The notes under the pieces were generated by a model. The model ran no database searches, was not told the origin of the DNA, and saw only the letters and a list, made by a program, of their open reading frames with translations. From contig NZ_SHKW01000001.1 in assembly GCF_004217555.1 (NCBI RefSeq), positions 5,580,001 through 5,644,000 on the forward strand: 64,000 bases of DNA, given 5' to 3'. Of this stretch, positions 28,281 through 39,416 are shown one piece after another (the stretch's first letter is position 1; each line of letters starts with the position of its first letter). A program made the translations under genes and the position numbers. The DNA comes from Edaphobacter modestus. Its GTDB lineage: Bacteria; Acidobacteriota; Terriglobia; Terriglobales; Acidobacteriaceae.

Positions 28281-29273
28281 GTGGAGCCGGAGATGGAAGC
28301 GGGCGAGTTTCGCGATCTGGCGGAGCGATTTCTGGCGATGCTGACGAATCAGCGTGGAGCGTCCGAACACACGGTGCGGGCCTATGCGCGGGAGATTCGC
28401 AGCTTCGCGGTGTATCTCTCCGAGAGCCTGGGCGCGAGCGCCGGGATCGCCTCGGTGGAGCACACGCACATCCGCTCGTATCTTGGAGTGCTTTACGAGC
28501 GCGGGTTGACGAAGGCAAGCGCGGCGCGGGCGCTGGCTGCGGTGCGAAGCTGGTTCCGATGGCTGGCGAAGGAGCGGCTGGTGGAACAGAACCCGGCTCT
28601 GCTGGTGAGCACACCGAAGCTTCCGAAACACCTGCCGCGCGTTCCGAGCGTGGAGGAGGTCAACCGGGTGTTGAATTCCCTGGAGGCACCCTCGAAGCAG
28701 AGGCAGGGAAGCGCAGAAGCGGCCGAGGCCGAGCCTATTGCCTGGCCGGAGCGGGAACGGACGATCTTCGAGCTGCTTTATGGCTGCGGGATTCGCAACT
28801 CCGAGCTGGTGGGGCTGAATATGGACAGCGTGAAGTGGGGCGACGAGGCGATCCTGGTGCGGGGGAAGGGACGGAAGGAGCGGCTGGTTCCGTTGGGAGA
28901 CGAGGCCGCGGCAGCGCTGCGGAGCTATCTTCCGGTCCGTGCGGAGCGGCTGAGCGCTGCCGGCAAGGGTGCGCTGGTTCACGAGGGACCTCTGCTGATG
29001 AACCTGCGTGCCCGGGGCGACTGCAGGCTGACGACGCGCAGCGTGGGACGGATTGTGAAGGCGATCGCGTTGAGCAGGGGCTTAGCCGCGGACGTGCATC
29101 CGCACACGCTGAGACATGCCTTCGGCACGCACATGCTGGAGGAAGGCGCTGATCTGCGCGCCATCCAGGAGATGCTGGGGCACGAGAGGCTCTCGACTAC
29201 GCAGCGTTATACGCAGTTGACTGTGGGTCAGGTTCAGCGTGTGTATGACGAGACGCATCCTCGCGCGAAGTAG
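28281..29273 (+). CDS. xerC: Tyrosine recombinase, XerC-like
   Basis: 330 residues from GTG 28281, only 2 bp after the preceding stop. Core-binding domain AMLTNQRGASEHTVRAYARE, catalytic residues in LLYGCGIRNSELVGLNM, HPHTLRHAFGTHMLEEGADL and MLGHERLSTTQRYTQL (tyrosine nucleophile). Compared with its neighbour it has an insert of about 20 residues (LEAPSKQRQGSAEAAEAEP) in the catalytic domain. Having both Xer proteins in one operon fits a paired recombinase acting at dif. Its last 77 bp overlap the 3' end of the minus-strand kinase gene. Confidence 0.85.
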   Translation: MEPEMEAGEFRDLAERFLAMLTNQRGASEHTVRAYAREIRSFAVYLSESLGASAGIASVEHTHIRSYLGVLYERGLTKASAARALAAVRSWFRWLAKERLVEQNPALLVSTPKLPKHLPRVPSVEEVNRVLNSLEAPSKQRQGSAEAAEAEPIAWPERERTIFELLYGCGIRNSELVGLNMDSVKWGDEAILVRGKGRKERLVPLGDEAAAALRSYLPVRAERLSAAGKGALVHEGPLLMNLRARGDCRLTTRSVGRIVKAIALSRGLAADVHPHTLRHAFGTHMLEEGADLRAIQEMLGHERLSTTQRYTQLTVGQVQRVYDETHPRAK

Positions 29274-30606
29274 AGGGCATCTCGGCGATAGGCAGCGACA
29301 ATTGCTGCGATGGCGAAGCGGGACCCTCTTCGGAGTAGCTGGATGTCGCTTCAGTCAGGTGAGGCAGAAAGATGGAAAAGACGGTGCCGCTATGTTGGGG
29401 AGACTGGCTGCTTCTGACTAAGATATGTCCCTTGTGGCGCGCAACGATCTGGCTGCTGACCCACAGTCCCAGGCCAGTTCCGGCGGAGCCTTTCGTGGTG
29501 TAAAAGGGCTCGAAGATCTGACGCATGGTGGCACGGTTCATCCCGGTTCCGGTGTCCGCGATGATGATTCGCGCGCCGCTGGTTTTTGTCACGGGATCCA
29601 ATGCCTTGCGAATTCGCACTCTCAGGCGTCCACCTGCCGGCATCGCATCGAGCGCGTTGCCGATGAGATTGGCGAGCACCTGTCTCAACTCGCCCTGGTG
29701 CACGAAGAGAGACGCAAGAGGCGCATACTCCCGGTGAATTGCCACATTGGACGTGGTCAGGCGGCCCAGATGGAGCGAAAGGGCGCTATCGACGATCTCC
29801 GACAGAAGCGTCGAGGACGGCCCGCGATTGTTCCGGAAGAAGCCGAGGGTCTGGGACGCAATGTGTGAGACGCGCCCCAATTCATGCTGGGCCAGTGTGA
29901 GATAAGTGCGGGCTTCGTCGGAGAGTGTCTCGTGCTCGACGAGATAGAGCAGGTTGGTGATGGCTTCGAGAGGGTTGTTGATCTCGTGCGCGATACTGGC
30001 GGCCATGCGTCCAGCCAGCGCCAGTTTGTCGGCATTGCGCATGGACTGCTCGGCGCGTCGCGTGTTGGTAATGTCGCGGGAGACTTTGGAGGCTCCGATC
30101 AGAATGCCGGAAGAGTTTCGGATAGGCGAAACGGTCATGGACACTATGATCTCGCTGCCATCCTTATGGCGGCGCAGGGTTTCGTAATGATCGACCGACT
30201 CTCCGCGGCGGATTTTTTCGAGAACGCGTTCCGTGTCCTCCTGGCAGGTGGGGGATGCCAGCTCCGAGGTGGAGTTTCCGAGCATCTCGGCGGCAGTATA
30301 GCCAAAGACCCGTTCCGCACCTCTATTCCAAGAGGTGATGGTTCCGTCGAGGTCGCTGCTGATGATGGCATCGTCGGAGGATTCGACGATCGCGGCGAGG
30401 AGGGCGTAGCTTCGATCCGGCTCCTCTTGCCAGAGCCTTGCGATACTCCGGGAGTCCAGGGAATTTGAGGAGGCCGGTTGGCTTTGCTTCCCGTTGGGTG
30501 TCCAGAGGGTGGGGCCGGACGATTCACGGGTTTTGGGAGAAGACTCGACGGTTTCCGTCTCCTCTTCAACGCCGTTTGCCCGCGGTACCGAGCCCGATGT
30601 GCTCAT
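29197..30606 (-). CDS. Soluble PAS histidine kinase
   Basis: 469 residues from ATG 30606 (GGTAGGG upstream); ATG 30648 is possible. A disordered N-terminus of about 75 residues precedes one PAS domain (LLAAIVESSDDAIISSDLDG to ITNTRRAEQSMRNADKLAL). H-box AASIAHEINNPLEAITNLLY; ATPase LANLIGNALDAM, IIADTGTGM, GTGLGLWVSSQIVARHKG. The C-terminal 55 residues are low complexity, and this is the part encoded by the region overlapping xerC. No membrane segment and no adjacent response regulator on the same strand, so an orphan cytoplasmic sensor. Confidence 0.88.
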   Translation of the reverse strand: MSTSGSVPRANGVEEETETVESSPKTRESSGPTLWTPNGKQSQPASSNSLDSRSIARLWQEEPDRSYALLAAIVESSDDAIISSDLDGTITSWNRGAERVFGYTAAEMLGNSTSELASPTCQEDTERVLEKIRRGESVDHYETLRRHKDGSEIIVSMTVSPIRNSSGILIGASKVSRDITNTRRAEQSMRNADKLALAGRMAASIAHEINNPLEAITNLLYLVEHETLSDEARTYLTLAQHELGRVSHIASQTLGFFRNNRGPSSTLLSEIVDSALSLHLGRLTTSNVAIHREYAPLASLFVHQGELRQVLANLIGNALDAMPAGGRLRVRIRKALDPVTKTSGARIIIADTGTGMNRATMRQIFEPFYTTKGSAGTGLGLWVSSQIVARHKGHILVRSSQSPQHSGTVFSIFLPHLTEATSSYSEEGPASPSQQLSLPIAEMPSTSREDASRHTHAEPDPQSTAYNAA

Positions 30607-30732
30607 GCTCCCTACCCGACGGCCGGTATTTCGTAGATCAGCAGCCATTACCAGAGTTAGGATGCAGAATGTCGACCCAAACGCTGCCAGCGGCGACGGG
30701 ATTGCAGCATCGGAGGGGCCTTTTTGGGTACG

Positions 30733-31059
30733 TCAGTACCGAGGCACGGCAGCGTCGATGGCGCGGGACCAATGATCGATGCCGCCGGCAAGGGACTGAA
30801 CGTGTTCAAATCCCTGATTCCGCAGCCACATGGTCACCGAGAGCGAGCGAGCTCCATGATGGCAGAGCACGACGATGGGTTGATCCGGATCAAGTTCCTG
30901 GTGTGCGCGCGAGGGGACATCGCCCATGGGCATGAGGACGGATCCAGGGAGGTTCGCGGTACTAAACTCCCATGGTTCCCGAACGTCCAAGAGGACAGGT
31001 GGGTCAGGTTGCTGGCGTTGTTGGGCAAAAGCCTCGGCGGTGATCTCCGGAGGAAGCAT
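30733..31059 (-). CDS. Single-domain rhodanese
   Basis: 108 residues. PPVLLDVREPWEFSTANLPG, then PMGDVP, and active-site loop VLCHHGARSLSVTMWL with the catalytic cysteine, ending GGIDHWSRAIDAAVPRY. Single rhodanese domains move sulfane sulfur between donors and acceptors. Start at MLPPEITAEAF (31059); the frame is open further but unlike a rhodanese. Divergent from the sigma54 activator gene. Confidence 0.85.
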   Translation of the reverse strand: MLPPEITAEAFAQQRQQPDPPVLLDVREPWEFSTANLPGSVLMPMGDVPSRAHQELDPDQPIVVLCHHGARSLSVTMWLRNQGFEHVQSLAGGIDHWSRAIDAAVPRY

Positions 31060-31160
31060 AGGTTTAAAGAGTATCGCAAGAGGCCGGGAGATCGGGGTGG
31101 AACCCCGGAGAAAGGCTAAACGCTTCTTGTTCAAGAGTTAGACAATCTGCCGCAGAGCAG

Positions 31161-32726
31161 TTGAAACGGGTATCCAAGGATGCCTCGCGAAACGGTACAC
31201 TTAAGGATTTAGAGGCATCGAAGCAGGTATCTGCCGACAAACTCTGGTACGGAAAGCAGGAAGATTTGGAACGAGTTTTGATCGTCGAAGATGAAGTCCA
31301 CGCGCGTACGGGACTGACTGAGCTGATTGAGAGCTGGGGGTATAAGACCGAAGGCGCCGCCGACGGAGTGGAGGGCCTGGAGAAGGCCATCGCATGGAAT
31401 CCGGGCATCGTGGTCACTGATCTGAAGATGCCACGGATGGATGGGATGGAGTTGCTGAATCGTATTGCCGATCTTCCCAACCACATGGCGGTTGTGATGA
31501 TGACGGCGCAGGGCTCGATCGAATCCGCCGTGGAGGCTATGCGGAAGGGCGCGTATGACTACGTGCCGAAGCCGGTGGATCCTCTGCGGCTAAGGACGAT
31601 TCTGCAGAATGCGAGCCGTCAGCACGTCGATGTCGATACCGAGCTGGAGACGATACGGCGTCGTCAACGCGAGACCGGGATGCTGGGACCGCTGGTGGGA
31701 ACCTCGGAGAGGATGAAGGCGGTGTTTTCGCTGATCGAGCGGATTGCGCCCTCGAATGTGAGCGTACTGGTTACAGGCGAGAGCGGCACCGGAAAGGAAC
31801 TGGTTGCCCGCGCGCTGCATGAACTGAGCTCCCGCCACAAGAAGGCGTTTGTCGCGGTGAACTGCGCCGCGATTCCCGAGACTCTGATCGAGAGTGAGAT
31901 CTTTGGCCATGAGAAGGGGGCCTTTACGGGTGCGGTGGAGCGCAGGGCGGGATGTTTCGAGCTGGCTGAAGAGGGAACCCTGCTTCTGGACGAGATTGGA
32001 GAGATGCCGGCAGCGACGCAGGCCAAACTGCTTCGTGTGCTCGAGGACCGCAAGCTGCGACGTCTTGGAAGCAAGGCGGAGACACCGGTGGATGTGCGGG
32101 TCGTGGCGGCGACCAATAAAGATCCTGAGCAGGCGGTCGCCGCAGGCGAGTTGCGGGGAGACCTGTATTACCGCTTGAATGTCTTCAACATCCAGATGCC
32201 TCCGTTGCGCGAGCACCTTGAAGATGTTGCGCCGATTGCGCAGAAGATGATTGGAGACATGAACGAGCGGCATAACTGTACCGTGACCGGTCTGAAAGAG
32301 TCGCTCCTCAAGAAGCTGACGGCGTATTCGTGGCCGGGCAACGTTCGGGAGCTGAGGAATACGATTGAGCGGGCGACGATCATGGCTGGAACGGGAATGT
32401 TGGGCGTGGAGCATCTTCCACCCAACTTTGGCGAACCGGGCTTTGCCCCCTCAACGACCAAGAGCGGCCGCTTCAGTTCCGCAGCCGCGGAGAATGCTTC
32501 CGACAGCTCTCGTTCGAGCGAGGTGGAGCGTTATCTTGAGGACCAGAATACGGTGCGAGTGGAAGTGGGGACCACGGTCGATGAGGCGGAACGGCAGCTG
32601 ATTTTGAAGACCCTGATGGCGACGCATAACAATAAAACAAAAGCCGCTGAGATTCTTGGCATCAGTTCGAAGACCCTGCAGAACAAACTGAAGGAATACT
32701 CGAATAACTCTGCCCTGGTGGATTAG
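31161..32726 (+). CDS. NtrC-family sigma54-dependent response regulator
   Basis: 521 residues from TTG 31161; a second TTG at 31265 would start just before the receiver domain, and no ATG exists between, so the start is uncertain. Receiver domain VLIVEDEVHARTG with phospho-acceptor in IVVTDLKMPRMDG (near 87). AAA+ domain: GESGTGKELVARAL, GHEKGAFTGAVERRAGC with the sigma54-contact GAFTGA loop, LLLDEIGEMP. C-terminal Fis-type helix-turn-helix NKTKAAEILGISSKTLQNKL. First gene of an operon with the sensor kinase 2 bp downstream. Confidence 0.92.
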   Translation: MKRVSKDASRNGTLKDLEASKQVSADKLWYGKQEDLERVLIVEDEVHARTGLTELIESWGYKTEGAADGVEGLEKAIAWNPGIVVTDLKMPRMDGMELLNRIADLPNHMAVVMMTAQGSIESAVEAMRKGAYDYVPKPVDPLRLRTILQNASRQHVDVDTELETIRRRQRETGMLGPLVGTSERMKAVFSLIERIAPSNVSVLVTGESGTGKELVARALHELSSRHKKAFVAVNCAAIPETLIESEIFGHEKGAFTGAVERRAGCFELAEEGTLLLDEIGEMPAATQAKLLRVLEDRKLRRLGSKAETPVDVRVVAATNKDPEQAVAAGELRGDLYYRLNVFNIQMPPLREHLEDVAPIAQKMIGDMNERHNCTVTGLKESLLKKLTAYSWPGNVRELRNTIERATIMAGTGMLGVEHLPPNFGEPGFAPSTTKSGRFSSAAAENASDSSRSSEVERYLEDQNTVRVEVGTTVDEAERQLILKTLMATHNNKTKAAEILGISSKTLQNKLKEYSNNSALVD

Positions 32727-32728
32727 GC

Positions 32729-34660
32729 ATGCGGCTGAAGACGAAGCTGGTGGTATCGGCTACCGGACTGACGTTCGCGATTGTTGCGGTGCTCTCGCTC
32801 CTGTTTGTCGGCGAGCTTCTGCGACAGCGCATCGAGCAGACAGCTGCTGCCAATAACGTGCTCGCGAGCGAGGTCACGTTGATGACGCGGCAGGCGGTGG
32901 AGACTGGCCTGCGCGCCAATCCTCCGTCGGACCTGGGGAACGAAGCCCTGTACGCTGCCGTCGGAGGCGCCCTGCGCAGGTATCAGCCGCTGGACGATGT
33001 GATGAACGCGATCGTGCGTTACTCGCCCACGGTGCAGGATGTCAGCGTTACGGACGCCCGTGGCATCACGGTCGTGAGCACCGATCCCGAGGCGGTGAAT
33101 CAGACGGCTCCCCAGCGAAACAGCCTCGAGAGCATTCAGAACGGAAGCATTGCCTATCAGCGCCGGCAGGTGTTTGGACGACCCCAGGTGTTTGACACGG
33201 TGCAGCCGCTGGAGAGGAATGGCCAGCCCTTTCTCGCGGTCCATGTCGGGGTTCGGTCCACGTTTCTTCGCAACTCCTACGAGCCCTGGCTGCGGGCGGC
33301 TGGTCTGTTTGCGCTGCTTGCCGCGCTGGCTGCGATGCTGGCCGCCGCGGTATTGGCAAACGCCGCGCTCCAGCCGATTGAACAGATCAGCCGCCAGCTG
33401 GAAAAGCTGACGCTGCAGGCAGGGGAGCCGGCAGCCTCCGCCGCTCAAGGAAAAGCCGACAGCGATGCGATGGTCCGCGTTTCGCAGACGATCGACCGCC
33501 TGGGGGAGCAGATGCGGTCCAAGGAGGCCGGTTTTACGACGCTGCAGGCGAATCTGAACCAGATGCTCGATACCCTTCGGGACGGTGTGCTTCTGTTTAC
33601 GGCAGACCGCCGAGCCGCGATGGTCTCGGACGCCGTTGCTTACTTTCTGAACTATCCCGAGGGAGAGCTGGTGGGAAGGCAGCTGGAGGAGATCTTCGAG
33701 CCGGATACGGCGCTGGGGGCCGCGGTTCTGGCCTCGTTTGCCGATGGGGATTCCGTCACCGCCGAAAGCGTGACTCTCGAGGACGGCCGGAGGGTGCAGA
33801 TCTCGCTGGATCGTTTCAACGATGGCCTGGGAGAAAGTATGGGAACCCTGGTGACGCTGCGCGACCTGGAGTGGGTGATGCAGCTCGGGCAGGAGCTGGA
33901 GATCTCGCGTCGTCTGGCGGCCATCGGGCGTCTGACGGCCGGGGTCGGGCATGAGGTGAAGAACCCGATCAACGCCATGGTGGTTCACCTGGAGCTGCTG
34001 CGCAGCAAGCTTTCGGCGGCGGGGCCGGAGGCCTTTGGGGGAGCGCAGCGTCACGTCGATATTCTTGCCGGCGAGATGCAGCGGCTGGACCGGGTCGTAC
34101 AAACGCTCGCCGACTTCTCGCGGCCGATGGACATGAAGCTGCGCGAGCAGGATCTGCGCCAGGTTGTGGCCGCGGTGGTGGATTTGACCGCCGCCGAGAT
34201 GCATGAGAACGGGGTCCTCGTCCGCGTCGACTCACCGGAAGATCCGCTGATGGTGCGCGTGGACGCGGAGCTTGTCCGGCAGGCGCTGCTGAATCTTATG
34301 CTGAATGGAATGCAGGCGATGCCAGCGGGAGGGAAGCTGGTCCTGACACTGCATCGCGAACATCAGTTTGCGGTGGTGGAGGTGACCGACGACGGAGAAG
34401 GTATCGCTCCGGAGGTGCTTCCGCGTATCTTTGAGCTGTACTTCACTACCAAACCCAAGGGCAGTGGAATCGGGTTGGCGATGACCTATCGCATCCTGCA
34501 GCTGCATGGAGGCGCACTGGACGTGCGTTCGAACAACGATCCACGCGCACACGAGCGAGGAACGACATTCACGCTGCGGCTGCCGGTGGCTTCCGCAGCA
34601 GACACAAGAAAGGCTACGTCGGCTGGAACCAGCCGTAGAGCCCTGGGAGAGCACGTTTGA
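32729..34660 (+). CDS. Membrane sensor histidine kinase, NtrB-like
   Basis: 643 residues. Two membrane helices (TKLVVSATGLTFAIVAVLSL near 10 and LFALLAALAAMLAAAVLANA near 200) bracket an extracytoplasmic sensor of about 165 residues. HAMP-like linker, PAS region (QANLNQMLDTLRDGVLLFTA), H-box LTAGVGHEVKNPINAMVVHL and ATPase LNLMLNGMQAMPAGG, DDGEGIAPEVL, PKGSGIGLAMTYRILQLHGG. It follows its presumed partner, the sigma54 activator, by 2 bp. The H-E-V-K-N-P box is of the NtrB/AtoS style. Confidence 0.92.
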   Translation: MRLKTKLVVSATGLTFAIVAVLSLLFVGELLRQRIEQTAAANNVLASEVTLMTRQAVETGLRANPPSDLGNEALYAAVGGALRRYQPLDDVMNAIVRYSPTVQDVSVTDARGITVVSTDPEAVNQTAPQRNSLESIQNGSIAYQRRQVFGRPQVFDTVQPLERNGQPFLAVHVGVRSTFLRNSYEPWLRAAGLFALLAALAAMLAAAVLANAALQPIEQISRQLEKLTLQAGEPAASAAQGKADSDAMVRVSQTIDRLGEQMRSKEAGFTTLQANLNQMLDTLRDGVLLFTADRRAAMVSDAVAYFLNYPEGELVGRQLEEIFEPDTALGAAVLASFADGDSVTAESVTLEDGRRVQISLDRFNDGLGESMGTLVTLRDLEWVMQLGQELEISRRLAAIGRLTAGVGHEVKNPINAMVVHLELLRSKLSAAGPEAFGGAQRHVDILAGEMQRLDRVVQTLADFSRPMDMKLREQDLRQVVAAVVDLTAAEMHENGVLVRVDSPEDPLMVRVDAELVRQALLNLMLNGMQAMPAGGKLVLTLHREHQFAVVEVTDDGEGIAPEVLPRIFELYFTTKPKGSGIGLAMTYRILQLHGGALDVRSNNDPRAHERGTTFTLRLPVASAADTRKATSAGTSRRALGEHV

Positions 34661-34698
34661 GGCGGCATAGCAGCAACCCGGTAACGGCGAGGACCGCG

Positions 34699-35247
34699 AT
34701 GCGATGGGCGCTTGCCTGCGCGCTTACCTGCGGCCTGAGTGGCTGCAGGCATAAGCCCGTGCTTCCGCCCCTGCCGCCCATTACGCAACCGATGGCGCTA
34801 TTGAGCTCTCCAGAACCGGCGACGCCTCCTATGATTGAGCCGCCAGAGGTGGACCTGCCGCCGATGCCTGTCGCCACGGGCTCATCGCCCCGACGCGAAC
34901 GGCGAAGGCGACCGTCAGCGCCGACGACTACGTCGGCTGCGCAGCCGACGCCGCCTGCCGAAACTCCAGCGGTTACGGTGTCGCCCGAAGAGGCTGCAAT
35001 CGGTGCGCTCTCCCTGGGCGGAGAGGCCAATCCTCGTGCCCAGCAGGAGGCAGTGGAGCTGCTGAACTCGATCGAGGGACGTCTGCGTAGTCTGCCCGCA
35101 CAGAAGCTGAACATGGAAAAGACACAGATCAGCCGTATTCGAAACTTTCAGAAGCAGGCACAGCAGGCCCTGGACACGGGCGATACGGAAGGCGCGATGA
35201 CGCTGGCCACCAAGGCAAAACTCTTACTCGATGATCTTGAGAAGTAG
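34699..35247 (+). CDS. Proline-rich lipoprotein, third gene of the sigma54 operon
   Basis: 182 residues. RWALACALTCGLSGCRHKP is a signal peptide with a good lipobox LSGC. GAGGA at 34689-34693 favours ATG 34699; a TTG at 34657 overlapping the kinase stop (TTGA) would add 14 residues. Then a Pro-rich stretch of about 80 residues with one basic cluster (RRERRRRPS), and a C-terminal helical region (QQEAVELLNSIEGRLRSLPA, QKQAQQALDTGDTEGAMTLA). No enzymatic motif. Its position suggests a cell-envelope partner or target of the two-component system; function unknown. Confidence 0.75.
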   Translation: MRWALACALTCGLSGCRHKPVLPPLPPITQPMALLSSPEPATPPMIEPPEVDLPPMPVATGSSPRRERRRRPSAPTTTSAAQPTPPAETPAVTVSPEEAAIGALSLGGEANPRAQQEAVELLNSIEGRLRSLPAQKLNMEKTQISRIRNFQKQAQQALDTGDTEGAMTLATKAKLLLDDLEK

Positions 35248-35256
35248 TTAAAGACA

Positions 35257-35287
35257 GACCGCGGCAAACCTGTCGTTTGCCGCGGTC
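35257..35287. terminator. Perfect 13-bp hairpin between convergent genes
   Basis: GACCGCGGCAAAC (35257-35269) pairs with GTTTGCCGCGGTC (35275-35287) with a 5-nt loop. It sits between the lipoprotein stop and the secA stop on opposite strands; no strong T-run, so likely bidirectional with weak intrinsic termination. Confidence 0.65.
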
Positions 35288-35309
35288 GATATTCGTGGAT
35301 TCCGGCCTG

Positions 35310-38315
<3,006 letters not shown>

Positions 38316-38633
38316 AACCTATGTCCTTCGTGGTGGCGCAGAATCCTTACCCACTTATCAGTGTAAATGGTTCGGACGATGGCCGCGCACCGACTGGGGC
38401 GATTCGTAACCTGTTCTTAAAAAAAGAGAACGGCTGACACTGCCGCCGGCTTTGGGCTAATCTCGCATACACATGCATCCTCGTCTCGCATACACCCAGG
38501 AGAAGACATGTACCGAAAGAATGCTTCCCGCCGGATTCATGAAAGTTCCATGAAATAGGAGCGGCCGCACTCCCATTCGCTTCCCGGCAGAAAGAGGGCG
38601 GGAGCGGATGGCTTACTCTGGCGAATCAGGCAG
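38316..38633. other. Intergenic region between secA and the DUF4239 gene
   Basis: Holds the secA 5' leader on the minus strand, a 12-bp direct repeat (38462-38473, 38485-38496) and the small ORF at 38508. No other gene, hairpin or clear promoter stood out. Confidence 0.5.
38508..38558 (+). CDS. Possible 16-residue small ORF
   Basis: MYRKNASRRIHESSMK, preceded by CCAGGAGAAGAC with a well-placed AGGAG, in the 318-bp gap between secA and the DUF4239 gene. Just upstream, CTCGCATACACA and CTCGCATACACC repeat at 38462-38473 and 38485-38496. Composition is basic. There is no independent evidence of translation; chance occurrence is quite possible. Confidence 0.25.
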   Translation: MYRKNASRRIHESSMK

Positions 38634-39416
38634 GTGATCCCCGTGATGCTGAGCTATGCGCAAACATCGATTGTGATCTGTCTTTCCGTTGCCGGAGCGC
38701 TTCTGCTGGTTATGGTTCTGAATCGTCTATGGCCGATTCAGAATCGCAAGCTGCTCAACGACGTGACCGGATGGCAGCTGGGGGTGCTCGGGACCACGTA
38801 TGGAGTCATTCTGGGCTTCATGCTCTACACGGTATGGGAGGGATTTCGGGCAGCCCAGATCGATGCGGATCTTGAAGCGACCTCGATGCTGAATGTCTAC
38901 CGGGTCGCAGGGGGACTGCCTTCTCCCCAGAAAGAGCGAATCCGTGAGCTGGCCCGGCGCTATGAATCGGTTGTCGTGAAGGAGGAGTGGCCGGCCATGC
39001 AGCACCAGCAGGAAGATCGTCCTACAACTGCTGTTCTGGGTGAGATGTGGCAGGTTCTCGAGACCGCAAAGCCAGAGACCGCCATCGTGACCAACAGCAT
39101 CGATCATATCCAGTACGCCATGAGCGATCTTGCCGAGCGGAGGAATATGCGCGAACACCAGCGCAGCGACCAGATGCCCTCGCTGTTGTGGGTTCTGCTG
39201 GTTCTAGGCGGAGGGGCTACGATTGTTTCGTCATGCTTGCTGGGGAACGACAAAAAGTGGCTTCACTACTGCCAGGTGGGAGCGCTTACCTTTGTGGTGG
39301 CAACCGCGTTATCGGCGATCGCCGATCTGGCGCGGCCTTATGAAGGAGCGGTAGCGGTTCAACCGGGGTCGTTCGTGCTGGCCCTGAAGGCGATGGAATC
39401 GCAGGAGAAACACTAG
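38634..39416 (+). CDS. Bestrophin-like DUF4239 membrane protein
   Basis: 260 residues from GTG 38634 (GTG 38643 and ATG 38646 are close alternatives). One N-terminal helix (TSIVICLSVAGALLLVMVL), the hallmark GWQLGVLGTTYGVILGFMLY, a cytoplasmic-looking amphipathic helical region, then helices near WVLLVLGGGATIVSSCLLG and LTFVVATALSAIADLARPYE, and the short C-terminal motif PGSFVLALKAM. DUF4239 is annotated as bestrophin-like on fold similarity, but no function is established. Its TAG stop shares a CTAG with the convergent MFS gene. Confidence 0.85.
   Translation: MIPVMLSYAQTSIVICLSVAGALLLVMVLNRLWPIQNRKLLNDVTGWQLGVLGTTYGVILGFMLYTVWEGFRAAQIDADLEATSMLNVYRVAGGLPSPQKERIRELARRYESVVVKEEWPAMQHQQEDRPTTAVLGEMWQVLETAKPETAIVTNSIDHIQYAMSDLAERRNMREHQRSDQMPSLLWVLLVLGGGATIVSSCLLGNDKKWLHYCQVGALTFVVATALSAIADLARPYEGAVAVQPGSFVLALKAMESQEKH

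Noticed and set aside
34657..34698. TTG 34657 as start of the lipoprotein
   Set aside because: ATG 34699 has a well-placed GAGGA and gives a lipoprotein signal; the TTG remains possible through coupling with the kinase stop.
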